64,000 nt of DNA from Candidatus Dechloromonas phosphoritropha. Its GTDB lineage: Bacteria; Pseudomonadota; Gammaproteobacteria; Burkholderiales; Rhodocyclaceae. The notes beneath the pieces were generated by a model. That model was not told where the DNA came from, made no database searches, and saw only the letters and a list, made by a program, of their open reading frames with translations. Of the stretch, positions 7,597 through 16,413 are shown piece by piece; position 1 is the stretch's first letter, and every line of letters begins with the position of its first letter. Location of the stretch: the NCBI GenBank assembly GCA_016722705.1, contig JADKGN010000005.1:372001-436000 (forward strand), read 5' to 3'. Made by a program: the position numbers and the translations under genes.

Positions 7597-10317
7597 ATGA
7601 CCGCAACAACTGTTTCGCAATTTGCCGCAGAACTCAAGATGCCGGTGTCGGCTCTGCTCGAACAACTGGGCAGGGCGGGTGTCGCCACGAAGGAGAGCGC
7701 CGATGCGTTGACCGATCAGGACAAGGCAAGACTGCTCGATTACCTGCGCCGCGCCCATGGCGACGATTCGAAGACCAAGATTACGCTCACACGCAAGCAG
7801 ACTTCGGAATTCAAGGCGACTGATTCGCATGGGCGTGCCCGGACGGTTCAGGTCGAGGTGCGCAAGAAGCGTGTCCTGATCAAGCGCGAAGCGGGCGATC
7901 ATGTTGTCGAGCCGGTCGTCGAGGCAGTTGCCGAAGTGGTCGAAAAGCCGGCGGATCTGCCGGTCGTCGAGGCGGTTGTGGAAGTTGCACAGGTCGTCGA
8001 GGCGGTTGTGGAGGTTGCTCCGATCGTCGAGGCGGTTGTGGAGGTTGCACAGGTCGTCGAGAATGCGCCGGTGGTTGAGGCGCGGCCTGAAGTTAAGCCG
8101 CAGCCGACGGTTACGCTTGCTTCGGTGATCGGTAAGAGTGAGTTGCGTTCCCGCGAGGAGCAGGATCGTCGCTATAGCCAGTTGCGCGATATTCAGGAAC
8201 AGGAGTTGAAGGCGAAGCTGGCCCGCGAAGCCGAACTGGTCCGCATGCGCCAGCAGGCCGAGGCGGCGGCCGAAGCCGCCAGACTGGCGGGGCAGGCGAC
8301 ACAACAGGCAACCGCCCAGGCGAAGACGCAGGAAGCCGCACCGGAGAAAGGCACGCTGCACAAGAAACCCGACGCACCGGGCAAGGATGCCAAGAAGGGC
8401 GGCAATGCTCGCGTCGACGACAGCCGCAAGAAGCCGGGAATCAAGACGCGCTCGGCCGATCCCGGCAGTTCGTGGAAGAGTGGCCGGCATGGTCACAGGA
8501 AGCATGGCCACGCGGTTGATGAGGGCCAGGGGAGCTTCCAGGCGCCGACCGAAATCGTTGTCCGCGAGATACATATTCCTGAAACCATTTCGGTGGCCGA
8601 TCTGGCGCACAGGATGGCGGTGAAGGCCATAGAAGTCATCAAGGTGATGATGAAGATGGGGTCGATGGTCACCATCAACCAGGTGCTGGATCAGGAAACG
8701 GCCATGATCGTGGTCGAGGAGATGGGCCACAAGGCGTTTGCCGCCAAACTGGACGATCCGGATGCTTTCCTCGAGGAGTCCGCCGCGCTCAAGGATGTGC
8801 CGATGGAGCCGCGGGCGCCAGTGGTTACCGTCATGGGTCACGTCGACCACGGCAAAACCTCGCTGCTGGACTTCATTCGCCGCACCAAGGTGGCGGTGGG
8901 AGAAGCCGGTGGCATTACCCAGCATATTGGCGCTTACCACGTCCAGACCGACCGCGGCATGGTTACCTTCCTCGATACTCCCGGCCACGAGGCATTCACC
9001 GCCATGCGCGCACGCGGCGCCAAGGCGACCGACATCGTGATTCTGGTTGTCGCCGCCGATGATGGCGTGATGCCACAGACCCGGGAAGCGATTCACCACG
9101 CCAAGGCAGCCGGTGTACCGCTGGTCGTTGCGGTCAACAAGATCGACAAGCCCGACGCCAACCTGGACCGGGTCAAGCAGGAACTCGTGGCCGAAGGCGT
9201 CATTCCCGAGGAATACGGTGGTGATTCGCCGTTCGTGGCAGTTTCCGCGAAGAAGGGTATTGGTATCGACGAGTTGCTCGAGCAGGTGCTGCTGCAGGCA
9301 GAAGTTCTGGAACTGACGGCACAGAAGGATGCCCCGGCCAAGGGCTTGATCATCGAGGCGCGTCTCGACAAGGGGCGCGGTGCTGTGGCGACAATGCTGG
9401 TCTTGTCGGGGACCCTGAAGCGCGGCGATGTCGTGCTCGCTGGTCAGGTTTCCGGGCGGGTCCGAGCTATGCTGGACGAGAACGGCAAGGCGATCAACCA
9501 TGCTGGTCCGTCGATTCCGGTTGAAATCCTCGGTCTGTCGGATGTGCCTGCGGCTGGGGAAGAAGCCATTGTTCTCTCGGATGAGAAGAAGGCACGTGAG
9601 ATCGCCCTGTTCCGGCAGGGCAAGTTCCGCGATGTCAAACTGGCGAAGCAGCAGGCAGCCAAGCTCGAGAACATGTTCGAGCAGATGAAGGAAGGCGAGG
9701 TCAAGACCTTGCCGCTCATCGTGAAGGCCGATGTGCAGGGTTCGCAGGAAGCGCTGGTGCAGACGCTGGCCAAGCTGTCAAACGACGAGGTTCGGGTGCA
9801 GATCATCCATGGCGCCGTGGGTGGCATCAGCGAGTCCGATGTCAATCTGGCGCAGGCTTCCAATGCGGTCATCATTGGCTTCAATACCCGGGCCGATGCC
9901 AATTCGCGCAAGCTGGCCGAAACCTTCGGTGTGGACATCCGTTACTACAACGTGATCTACGACGCGGTCGACGAGGTCAAGGCAGCGCTTTCCGGGATGC
10001 TGTCGCCGGAGAAGCGCGAGCAGATCATCGGCCTGGTCGAGATCCGCCAGGTCTTCCATGTCTCCAGGGTTGGCGCCATTGCCGGCTGTTACGTTCTGGA
10101 AGGCGTTGTCAAGCGCAATTCCCGCATTCGCCTGCTACGCAACCATGTCGTGCAGTGGGACGGCGAACTTGAGTCGCTCAAGCGCTTCAAGGACGACGTC
10201 AGGGAAGTGCGCAGCAATTTCGAATGCGGTCTGTCGCTCAGGAACAATAACGATATCCAGGAAGGCGACCACCTCGAAGTGTATGAAATTCAGGAAGTGG
10301 CTCGCACATTGAAATGA
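7597..10317 (+). CDS. infB: Translation initiation factor IF-2
   Basis: 906 aa. ATG 7597 is chosen because CGGGAGGG precedes it and the product starts MTATTVSQFAAELKMPVSAL, the IF2 N-terminal domain. Residues about 100-160 are a low-complexity Val/Glu/Ala segment built from 30-base tandem repeats; a charged linker follows. The second N-domain (EIHIPETISVADLAHRM) precedes the GTPase domain: GHVDHGKT (from residue 414), DTPGHEAF, NKIDKP. Domains II-IV follow, ending in EVARTLK. It delivers fMet-tRNA to the 30S subunit. The stop overlaps rbfA by four bases. Confidence 0.97.
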   Translation: MTATTVSQFAAELKMPVSALLEQLGRAGVATKESADALTDQDKARLLDYLRRAHGDDSKTKITLTRKQTSEFKATDSHGRARTVQVEVRKKRVLIKREAGDHVVEPVVEAVAEVVEKPADLPVVEAVVEVAQVVEAVVEVAPIVEAVVEVAQVVENAPVVEARPEVKPQPTVTLASVIGKSELRSREEQDRRYSQLRDIQEQELKAKLAREAELVRMRQQAEAAAEAARLAGQATQQATAQAKTQEAAPEKGTLHKKPDAPGKDAKKGGNARVDDSRKKPGIKTRSADPGSSWKSGRHGHRKHGHAVDEGQGSFQAPTEIVVREIHIPETISVADLAHRMAVKAIEVIKVMMKMGSMVTINQVLDQETAMIVVEEMGHKAFAAKLDDPDAFLEESAALKDVPMEPRAPVVTVMGHVDHGKTSLLDFIRRTKVAVGEAGGITQHIGAYHVQTDRGMVTFLDTPGHEAFTAMRARGAKATDIVILVVAADDGVMPQTREAIHHAKAAGVPLVVAVNKIDKPDANLDRVKQELVAEGVIPEEYGGDSPFVAVSAKKGIGIDELLEQVLLQAEVLELTAQKDAPAKGLIIEARLDKGRGAVATMLVLSGTLKRGDVVLAGQVSGRVRAMLDENGKAINHAGPSIPVEILGLSDVPAAGEEAIVLSDEKKAREIALFRQGKFRDVKLAKQQAAKLENMFEQMKEGEVKTLPLIVKADVQGSQEALVQTLAKLSNDEVRVQIIHGAVGGISESDVNLAQASNAVIIGFNTRADANSRKLAETFGVDIRYYNVIYDAVDEVKAALSGMLSPEKREQIIGLVEIRQVFHVSRVGAIAGCYVLEGVVKRNSRIRLLRNHVVQWDGELESLKRFKDDVREVRSNFECGLSLRNNNDIQEGDHLEVYEIQEVARTLK
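7963..8052 (+). repeat. Three 30-bp tandem repeats inside infB
   Basis: Units at 7963-7992, 7993-8022 and 8023-8052, each encoding a ten-residue unit of the type VVEAVVEVAQ. A partial fourth copy follows (GTCGTCGAG). Copies differ at only a few bases, pointing to recent expansion or ongoing homogenisation. The reading frame is kept. Confidence 0.85.
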
Positions 10318-10685
10318 ACAAGGCTGGTTTCCAGCGCAGTGATCGGGTCGCGGAGCAGGTGCGCCGCGACCTCGCCGATCTGATTCGTAACGAACTGAAG
10401 GATCCACGGGTCGGCATGATCAGCCTGACGGCGGTCGAACTGACACCGGATTACGCGCACGCCAAGATCTTCTTCTCGACACTCGATGACGACCACCTGG
10501 AGGAGATCGAGCGCGGCCTCAAGCGGGCCGCAGGCTTTCTCCGCCGTGAGCTCGGCCGGCGAATTCACATCCACACGCTGCCCGAGCTGCATTTTGTCTT
10601 CGACAGATCAATCGAGCATGGCATCAGCCTCTCCCGACTGATCGATCAGGCTAATGCATTGAGCGACCAGACGCCCGAAGAATAG
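10314..10685 (+). CDS. rbfA: 30S ribosome-binding factor RbfA
   Basis: 123 aa, KH-like fold. RSDRVAEQVRRDLADLIRNELKDPRVG at the N-terminus and the AKIFFSTL strand are typical, as is LPELHFVFDRSIEHG near residue 90. It binds immature 30S subunits and is needed at low temperature. It starts with an ATGA overlap with infB and is followed seven bases later by truB. Confidence 0.95.
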   Translation: MNKAGFQRSDRVAEQVRRDLADLIRNELKDPRVGMISLTAVELTPDYAHAKIFFSTLDDDHLEEIERGLKRAAGFLRRELGRRIHIHTLPELHFVFDRSIEHGISLSRLIDQANALSDQTPEE

Positions 10686-10692
10686 GGTTCGT

Positions 10693-11592
10693 ATGCAAGT
10701 CAGGAAGACCTGGAAACAGGTCGATGGCGTTCTTCTGCTCGACAAGCCGCTCGGTCTGACTTCCAACGACGCCTTGCAGAAGGTGCGCCGCCTGTTTTCG
10801 GCGGCCAAGGGCGGGCACACTGGGACTCTCGACCCGCTGGCCAGTGGCCTGCTGCCGTTGTGTTTCGGCGAGGCGACCAAGTTCTCGGCCGACCTCCTCG
10901 ATGCCGATAAGACCTATGAGGCAGTGATTCAACTGGGTGTCACCACCGATTCCGGCGACGCCGAAGGCAAGGTTACGAAGACTGCTGCGGTCAACGTCGA
11001 AATTGACGATATTTTGCGGGTACTGTCGCAATTTACTGGCGCGATTCGGCAGATCCCGCCGATGCATTCGGCGCTCAAGCGCAACGGCCGCCCATTGTAC
11101 GAACTCGCGCGCCAGGGAATCGAAGTCGAGCGGGAGCCGCGGATGGTCACCATTCATGCCATCGACTGCCTGGGTTTTGGCGGCGAAAGCCTGACCTTGC
11201 GGGTTGCGTGCAGCAAGGGTACCTACATTCGTGTGCTGGCCGCCGACATCGGGGATGCGCTCGGCTGTGGCGCTCACCTGGCTGGTCTGCGCCGAACCAG
11301 GGTCGGTGATCTCGATCTGGGCGCTGCCGTGACGCTGGCGCATCTCGCGTCTCTCGACGAAGCGGGGCGGGCAGGTTGCCTGCAACCGGTCGATGACTTG
11401 CTGCGGACTCTGCCGGCGGCGATGCTCGAAGGCGAGGCGGCGGAACGCTTCCGCCACGGGAACCCGGTCGAACTACCGGCTGGCCTGAGCGGGAAGATCC
11501 GCGTCTATGTTGACCGCAGGCTGATAGGTGTCGGCGAATCGGCTACCGATGGCCGTTTGTGGCCCAAAAAGCTGGTGCAACTGATGCTTTGA
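10693..11592 (+). CDS. truB: tRNA pseudouridine(55) synthase TruB
   Basis: 299 aa. It converts U55 in the T-loop of tRNAs to pseudouridine. The catalytic motif GHTGTLDPLASGLLP places the nucleophilic Asp at residue 47; KPLGLTSNDAL and KGTYIRVLAADIG are further family motifs, with a PUA-like C-terminal part ending KLVQLML. It stands seven bases after rbfA in the conserved order. Between truB and rpsO (106 bases) lies a small near-palindrome at 11610-11631, possibly part of the rpsO leader. Confidence 0.95.
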   Translation: MQVRKTWKQVDGVLLLDKPLGLTSNDALQKVRRLFSAAKGGHTGTLDPLASGLLPLCFGEATKFSADLLDADKTYEAVIQLGVTTDSGDAEGKVTKTAAVNVEIDDILRVLSQFTGAIRQIPPMHSALKRNGRPLYELARQGIEVEREPRMVTIHAIDCLGFGGESLTLRVACSKGTYIRVLAADIGDALGCGAHLAGLRRTRVGDLDLGAAVTLAHLASLDEAGRAGCLQPVDDLLRTLPAAMLEGEAAERFRHGNPVELPAGLSGKIRVYVDRRLIGVGESATDGRLWPKKLVQLML

Positions 11593-11698
11593 TTTGGTAT
11601 CATGGCAGACCTTCTTTTGCCAAAAGGAAGGGATGTCCTGATCTGGCGCCGGCTCTATCAAACTGGGGCTGCGTCGTAACCAAGAAAGAGAGTTTGAA

Positions 11699-11968
11699 AT
11701 GGCAATGACCACAGAATCCAAGGCCGGCATCGTCGCCGATTTTCAGCGCGCCAAGGGCGATACCGGTTCCCCGGAAGTCCAGGTTGCGCTGCTCACCGCC
11801 CGCATCAATGATCTGACTCCGCACTTCAAGGAGCACAAGAAGGATCACCATTCCCGTCGTGGTCTATTGCGGTTGGTCAGCCAGCGCCGCAAACTGCTGG
11901 ATTACCTCAAGGGCAAGAACATCGATTCTTACCGTACCCTGATTACCCGCCTCGGTCTGCGAAAATAA
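11699..11968 (+). CDS. rpsO: 30S ribosomal protein S15
   Basis: 89 aa, exact family length. Recognised by GDTGSPEVQVALLTARI, HFKEHKKDHHSRRGLL and the C-terminal TLITRLGLRK. It binds 16S rRNA helices 20-22. An AAGAAAGAGAG stretch precedes the ATG. It is followed by a strong intrinsic terminator and then pnp, the usual rpsO-pnp arrangement. Confidence 0.97.
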   Translation: MAMTTESKAGIVADFQRAKGDTGSPEVQVALLTARINDLTPHFKEHKKDHHSRRGLLRLVSQRRKLLDYLKGKNIDSYRTLITRLGLRK

Positions 11969-11990
11969 GCCAGACCGAAGCGTTCGAGAG

Positions 11991-12022
11991 AGCGGCCCGG
12001 ATAATTCCCGGCCGCTTTTTTC
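11991..12022 (+). terminator. Intrinsic terminator after rpsO
   Basis: AGCGGCC (11991-11997) pairs with GGCCGCT (12010-12016) and is followed by a six-T run. It separates rpsO from pnp, so pnp would depend on read-through or on its own promoter. Confidence 0.8.
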
Positions 12023-12071
12023 ATTTGTTGTCGTTGTTGGCTGTTCATTGTGATGAGAGTGAAAGGAAATC

Positions 12072-14201
12072 ATGTTTAATGTCGTGAAAAAGACGTTCGC
12101 CTACGGGGACCATCAGGTCACCCTCGAGACTGGCGAAGTTGCCCGCCAAGCCGGCGGTGCCGTGCTGGTGTCGATGGGGGAAACCGTGGTCCTGGTGACT
12201 GTCGTCGCCGCCAAGAATGCCAAACCCGGTCAGGATTTCTTTCCGCTGACTGTTGATTATCAGGAAAAGACCTACGCCGCCGGCCGTATCCCAGGCGGAT
12301 TCTTCAAGCGCGAGGGTCGTCCCTCGGAAAAGGAGACGCTGACCTGCCGCCTGATCGACCGTCCGATCCGTCCGCTGTTCCCTGCTGGTTTCTACAATGA
12401 AGTTCAGGTCATTGCCACGGTAGTATCGCTGAACCCGGAAGTCGATTCGGACATTCCGGCCCTGCTTGGCGCCTCGGCTGCCTTGGCGATTTCCGGCATA
12501 CCGTTCAACGGTCCGGTCGGTGCCGCGCGCGTCGGCTACATCAACGGCCAGTACGTGCTGTGCCCGACCATGAGCCAGCTCAAGGAGAGCCAGCTCGACC
12601 TCGTCGTCGCCGGTACCGAATCGGCCGTGCTGATGGTCGAGTCGGAAGCACGCGAGTTGTCGGAAGAAATCATGCTCGGCGCCGTCGTCTTTGGACACAA
12701 CGAATCGGTCAAGGCCATCAATGCGATCAACGAACTCGTCGAGGAGGCGGGCAAGCCGGAATGGGACTGGCAGGCGCCGACGAAAGACGAGACTCTGATC
12801 GCTCGCCTGAACGAAGTGTGCGGCGCCAGGCTCGAGGAAGCCTACAACATCATCGTCAAGCAGACGCGCAGCCACGCCGTCAAGGATATCCGCGCCGAAG
12901 CGCTGGCTGCCCTGTGCCAGGGTGATGGAGCGCCGGACGAAAATGCCGTCGCCCACCTTTTCCACGAACTCGAAGCCAGCATCGTCCGTGGCCGTATCTT
13001 GTCCGGTGCGCCGCGGATCGACGGCCGTGACACGCGGACCGTGCGGCAGATCACCATGCGTTCCGGCATCCTGCCGCGCGCCCACGGTTCCGCATTGTTT
13101 ACACGTGGCGAAACCCAAGCGCTGGCCGTCGCCACGCTCGGTACCAACCGCGACGAGCAGATCATTGACGCGCTGGCGGGTGAATACCGCGACCGCTTCA
13201 TGCTGCACTACAACATGCCTCCATACGCTACCGGGGAATGCGGGCGCGTCGGTACGCCGAAGCGTCGCGAGATCGGTCACGGCCGTCTGGCCAAGCGTGC
13301 GCTGCTGGCTGTCCTGCCGAAGCCGGAAGACTTCTCCTACTCGATGCGCCTGGTTTCGGAAATTACCGAATCCAACGGTTCCTCATCAATGGCTTCGGTC
13401 TGTGGCGGCTGTCTGGCGTTGCTCGATGCTGGCGTGCCGCTCAAGGCGCACGTCGCCGGTATCGCCATGGGCCTGATCAAGGAAGGCAACCGTTTTGCGG
13501 TATTGACCGACATCCTCGGCGACGAGGATCATCTCGGCGATATGGACTTCAAGGTGGCCGGTACGACCACAGGCATAACCGCGCTGCAGATGGACATCAA
13601 GATTCAGGGCATCACCAAGGAAATCATGCAGGTCGCCCTGGCGCAAGCCCAGGAAGCCCGTCTGCACATCCTCGGCCTGATGCAGCAGGCAGTTGCTGGC
13701 CCGCGCGAAGAAATGTCGGCCTACGCGCCGCGTCTCTACACCTTCAAGATCAATCCGGAAAAGATCCGTGACGTGATCGGCAAGGGCGGCGCCGTCATCC
13801 GTGCGCTGACTGAGGAAACCGGCACGACGATCGACATCCAAGACGATGGCACGATCACCATTGCCGCCACCAGCGGCGAAGCGGCTGCCGCGGCCCGTTC
13901 GCGGATCGATGCGATCACCGCCGAAGTCGAGATCGGCAAGATCTACGAAGGCACTGTGCTCAAGATTCTTGATTTCGGTGCGATCGTTTCCGTGCTGCCG
14001 GGCAAGGACGGCCTGTTGCACATCTCCCAGATTGCCCAGGAGCGCGTCAACAAGGTCGAGGACTACGTCAAGGAAGGCCAGACGGTTCGTGTCAAGGTTC
14101 TGGAAACCGACGACCGTGGCCGCGTCAAGCTGTCGATGAAGGCCGCCGCAGCCGAAGAGGGGGCAGCCCCGCCAGCCGCCGCGCCGACTGTTGCGGTGTA
14201 G
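12072..14201 (+). CDS. pnp: Polyribonucleotide nucleotidyltransferase (PNPase)
   Basis: 709 aa, normal length. Two RNase PH-like domains (first: VVAAKNAKPGQDFFPLTVDY and GFFKREGRPSEKETL; second: RGETQALAVATLGT and FMLHYNMPPYATGE) flank a helical linker. A KH domain (DVIGKGGAVIRALTEETG, around residue 565) and an S1 domain (LPGKDGLLHISQIA) complete it. It is a 3'-to-5' phosphorolytic exoribonuclease, usually in the degradosome. GAAAGGAA precedes the ATG. The Ala/Pro-rich tail is short. Confidence 0.97.
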   Translation: MFNVVKKTFAYGDHQVTLETGEVARQAGGAVLVSMGETVVLVTVVAAKNAKPGQDFFPLTVDYQEKTYAAGRIPGGFFKREGRPSEKETLTCRLIDRPIRPLFPAGFYNEVQVIATVVSLNPEVDSDIPALLGASAALAISGIPFNGPVGAARVGYINGQYVLCPTMSQLKESQLDLVVAGTESAVLMVESEARELSEEIMLGAVVFGHNESVKAINAINELVEEAGKPEWDWQAPTKDETLIARLNEVCGARLEEAYNIIVKQTRSHAVKDIRAEALAALCQGDGAPDENAVAHLFHELEASIVRGRILSGAPRIDGRDTRTVRQITMRSGILPRAHGSALFTRGETQALAVATLGTNRDEQIIDALAGEYRDRFMLHYNMPPYATGECGRVGTPKRREIGHGRLAKRALLAVLPKPEDFSYSMRLVSEITESNGSSSMASVCGGCLALLDAGVPLKAHVAGIAMGLIKEGNRFAVLTDILGDEDHLGDMDFKVAGTTTGITALQMDIKIQGITKEIMQVALAQAQEARLHILGLMQQAVAGPREEMSAYAPRLYTFKINPEKIRDVIGKGGAVIRALTEETGTTIDIQDDGTITIAATSGEAAAAARSRIDAITAEVEIGKIYEGTVLKILDFGAIVSVLPGKDGLLHISQIAQERVNKVEDYVKEGQTVRVKVLETDDRGRVKLSMKAAAAEEGAAPPAAAPTVAV

Positions 14202-14237
14202 CAGGAGCAGCCGTAATCATCGCCTGGTCAGCAACAC

Positions 14238-14268
14238 GAAAGGGCACCGCGAGGTGCCCTTTCATTTT
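14238..14268. terminator. Terminator between convergent pnp and dksA
   Basis: A perfect 11-bp stem, GAAAGGGCACC (14238-14248), GCGA loop, GGTGCCCTTTC (14253-14263), then ATTTT on the plus strand. It lies between the convergent ends of pnp and dksA and could serve both, although the T-run on the dksA side is weak. Confidence 0.8.
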
Positions 14269-14310
14269 CGCGGCTTCCGGACGGTCGACCGCGACAGGCA
14301 AGGCTGGCGC

Positions 14311-14736
14311 CTACTTCGCCATCTGCCTTTCCTTCATTTCATCCAGCGTCTTGCAGTCGATGCACAGGGTGGCCGTCGGGCGCGCTTCCAGGCGCTTGAT
14401 GCCTATCTCGATGCCGCACTTGTCGCAGAAGCCGTAGTCAGCGCTCTCGATGCGAGCCAGCGTCTCGTTGATCTTCTTGATCAGCTTGCGTTCACGGTCG
14501 CGATTGCGCAATTCGATGGCGATATCGGTTTCCTGGCTGGCCCGGTCATTGGGGTCCGCAAATACCGTGGCTTCGTCCTGCATGGTGTGCACGGTGCGGT
14601 CGATGTCCTCGCCCAGCTCCTTCTTGAGCGTTTCGAGGATCTTGCGAAAATGCGCAAGCTGCTTCCCGCTCATGTAATCCTCCCCAGCCTTTGGTTCGTA
14701 GGGCGGGAAATGTTTATGTAATAAATCTTCAGCCAT
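14311..14736 (-). CDS. dksA: RNA polymerase-binding transcription factor DksA
   Basis: 141 aa, about ten residues shorter at the N-terminus than E. coli DksA. It acts with ppGpp on RNA polymerase through its secondary channel. Coiled-coil tip DPNDRAS (61-67) keeps the functional Asp64 and Ala66; the zinc finger ligands are Cys104, Cys107, Cys125 and Cys128 (YGFCDKCG and TLCIDCK). The start is ATG 14736; longer in-frame sequence upstream does not resemble the family. Confidence 0.95.
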   Translation of the reverse strand: MAEDLLHKHFPPYEPKAGEDYMSGKQLAHFRKILETLKKELGEDIDRTVHTMQDEATVFADPNDRASQETDIAIELRNRDRERKLIKKINETLARIESADYGFCDKCGIEIGIKRLEARPTATLCIDCKTLDEMKERQMAK

Positions 14737-14856
14737 GTTGCTTGTGCATCCCAGTGAAGAAAAACGCGAATTTATATCAGAAAGCGGAGCGCGTTGCAAG
14801 GAAACTTTGTTAATCGAATATAGGCCTGTGATCTGGTGCGGGTTTACGGGGGATGT

Positions 14857-14862
14857 TAGAAT
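14857..14862 (+). promoter_or_regulatory. Candidate -10 element for tRNA-Pro
   Basis: TAGAAT ends 14 bases before the tRNA-Pro 5' end, a suitable place for a stable-RNA promoter. No good -35 hexamer is seen, so this is tentative. Confidence 0.3.
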
Positions 14863-14876
14863 CCTTTTTCCCGTGT

Positions 14877-14953
14877 CGGGGCGTAGCGCAGCCTGGTAGC
14901 GCATCTGCTTTGGGAGCAGAGGGTCGTGAGTTCGAATCCCACCGCCCCGACCA
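14877..14953 (+). tRNA. tRNA-Pro (anticodon UGG)
   Basis: 77 nt. The acceptor stem CGGGGCG pairs with CGCCCCG, followed by A and an encoded CCA. The anticodon stem TCTGC/GCAGA holds the loop TTTGGGA with anticodon TGG. The T-arm carries TTCGAAT. Confidence 0.97.
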
Positions 14954-14977
14954 ATTCCTTCTTTGATTTACCCTCAG

Positions 14978-15054
14978 GTGCCCGTAGCTCAACTGGATAG
15001 AGCAGCTGCCTTCTAAGCAGCAGGTCGGGGGTTCGAGTCCCTCCGGGCACGCCA
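14978..15054 (+). tRNA. tRNA-Arg (anticodon UCU)
   Basis: 77 nt. The acceptor stem GTGCCCG pairs with CGGGCAC, followed by G and an encoded CCA. The anticodon stem GCTGC/GCAGC holds the loop CTTCTAA with anticodon TCT. The T-arm carries TTCGAGT. It lies 24 bases after tRNA-Pro and is probably co-transcribed. Confidence 0.97.
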
Positions 15055-15106
15055 CTTTCGATCTACTTGCCTTGTCGGGCATTCAATCCAGATTGCAGGA
15101 ACAGAG

Positions 15107-16117
15107 ATGATTCTTGTCACAGGAGGTGCCGGGTATATCGGTTCGCATACTGTGGTCGAAATGCTGACCGCAAAGCTTGACCTGCTGATACTCGACAACT
15201 TTTCCAACAGTTCGCCCAAGGTGCTCGACGCGATTGAGCGGATTGTTGGCAAGCGGCCGCTCGTTGTTGGTGGCGATATCCGGGACAAGGCTGGCCTGCG
15301 CCGGATATTTGGTGAATATCCGATTCATGGCGTCGTTCATTTCGCGGGACTGAAAGCCGTTGGCGAGTCGGTTGAGAGCCCCTTGCGCTATTACGACAAC
15401 AATGTCGCCGGCTCTCTCGCCCTGTTCGAGGCGATGGCCGAGGCGGGCGTCTTCCGTCTGGTCTTCAGTTCCTCGGCAACGGTCTACGGCGATCCGCACA
15501 GCGTGCCGATCCGTGAGGACTTCCCGCTGCAGGCGAGCAATCCCTACGGCCGCACAAAACTGATGATCGAGGACATGTTACGCGATCTCGCCGCCGCTGA
15601 TCCGCGCTGGCGGGTGGCGCTGCTGCGCTATTTCAACCCGGTGGGGGCGCATCCGAGCGGAATGATTGGGGAAGATCCGCAGGGTATCCCGAACAACCTG
15701 ATGCCCTTTGTGGCGCAGGTGGCTGTCGGCCGGCGCCCGGCGTTGTCGGTATTCGGTGGCGACTACCCGACGCCGGATGGTACCGGGGTGCGCGACTATA
15801 TCCATGTGGTTGATCTGGCTCGCGGTCACCTTGCCGCCCTCAACGTCCTGGACACGCTGATGGCAGCGGTGCCGATTAACCTTGGGACTGGTCGCGGCCA
15901 TAGCGTGCTCGAGGTTGTTGCAGCTTTCGAGAATGCCAGCGGAAGAAAAGTGCCGTTTCGCATTGTTGACCGCAGACCCGGTGATATCGCTGCCTGCTAT
16001 GCCGATGCCTCCCTTGCCCGGGAACTGCTCGGCTGGTCGGCCGGTCGGGGCATGGCGACGATGTGTGAGGATTCCTGGCGCTGGCAGTCGACCAACCCGA
16101 TGGGATTCGATAAGTGA
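15107..16117 (+). CDS. galE: UDP-glucose 4-epimerase
   Basis: 336 aa SDR-type epimerase interconverting UDP-glucose and UDP-galactose (possibly also the N-acetyl forms). NAD motif GGAGYIGSH at residues 6-14; catalytic SSSATVYG and YGRTK (Tyr/Lys); LRYFNPVGAHPSG is typical of bacterial GalE. It starts at ATG 15107 with AGGAACAGAG upstream. It lies just after two tRNA genes and may supply sugar nucleotides to the exopolysaccharide locus further right; this link is inference. Confidence 0.92.
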   Translation: MILVTGGAGYIGSHTVVEMLTAKLDLLILDNFSNSSPKVLDAIERIVGKRPLVVGGDIRDKAGLRRIFGEYPIHGVVHFAGLKAVGESVESPLRYYDNNVAGSLALFEAMAEAGVFRLVFSSSATVYGDPHSVPIREDFPLQASNPYGRTKLMIEDMLRDLAAADPRWRVALLRYFNPVGAHPSGMIGEDPQGIPNNLMPFVAQVAVGRRPALSVFGGDYPTPDGTGVRDYIHVVDLARGHLAALNVLDTLMAAVPINLGTGRGHSVLEVVAAFENASGRKVPFRIVDRRPGDIAACYADASLARELLGWSAGRGMATMCEDSWRWQSTNPMGFDK

Positions 16118-16413
16118 TCCGGCTGCTGCGATTTCCAAATTGCGCTCGGTGTTGAAAGTTCGTGACGTATTTCCCGTGACAGGGCAATCGCATTTAGCCT
16201 TGCTGGGAAAGGCCGCGCAATGAAGCCCGGCAATCTGGAAGACGATCAGCGGATTTGCGGCGTGAACGCAGGCTACGTTTGGGGAGCCGGGTATCCTGGC
16301 GCAGCAAGGCCTGACTTTGACACCGCCGAGTAACACGCCTCTCGGAAAGCCGCATGGCGCAAGGCATTCGGCGATGTTGCCGGAATGGGTGTGTATCTAG
16401 GCGGGGAAGGCAG
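16118..16413. other. Intergenic between galE and the IS cluster
   Basis: About 300 bases with only short non-credible frames. Probably contains the decayed outer end of the IS1634-type fragment, but no clear inverted repeat was found. Confidence 0.3.

Noticed and set aside
7963..8052. Repeats considered as a CRISPR array
   Set aside because: Direct tandem units without spacers, in frame inside infB.
7564..9501. Minus-strand open frame of 645 codons antisense to infB
   Set aside because: High-GC codon bias of infB keeps the opposite strand open; the His/Leu/Arg-rich product has no domain and infB is a certain gene.
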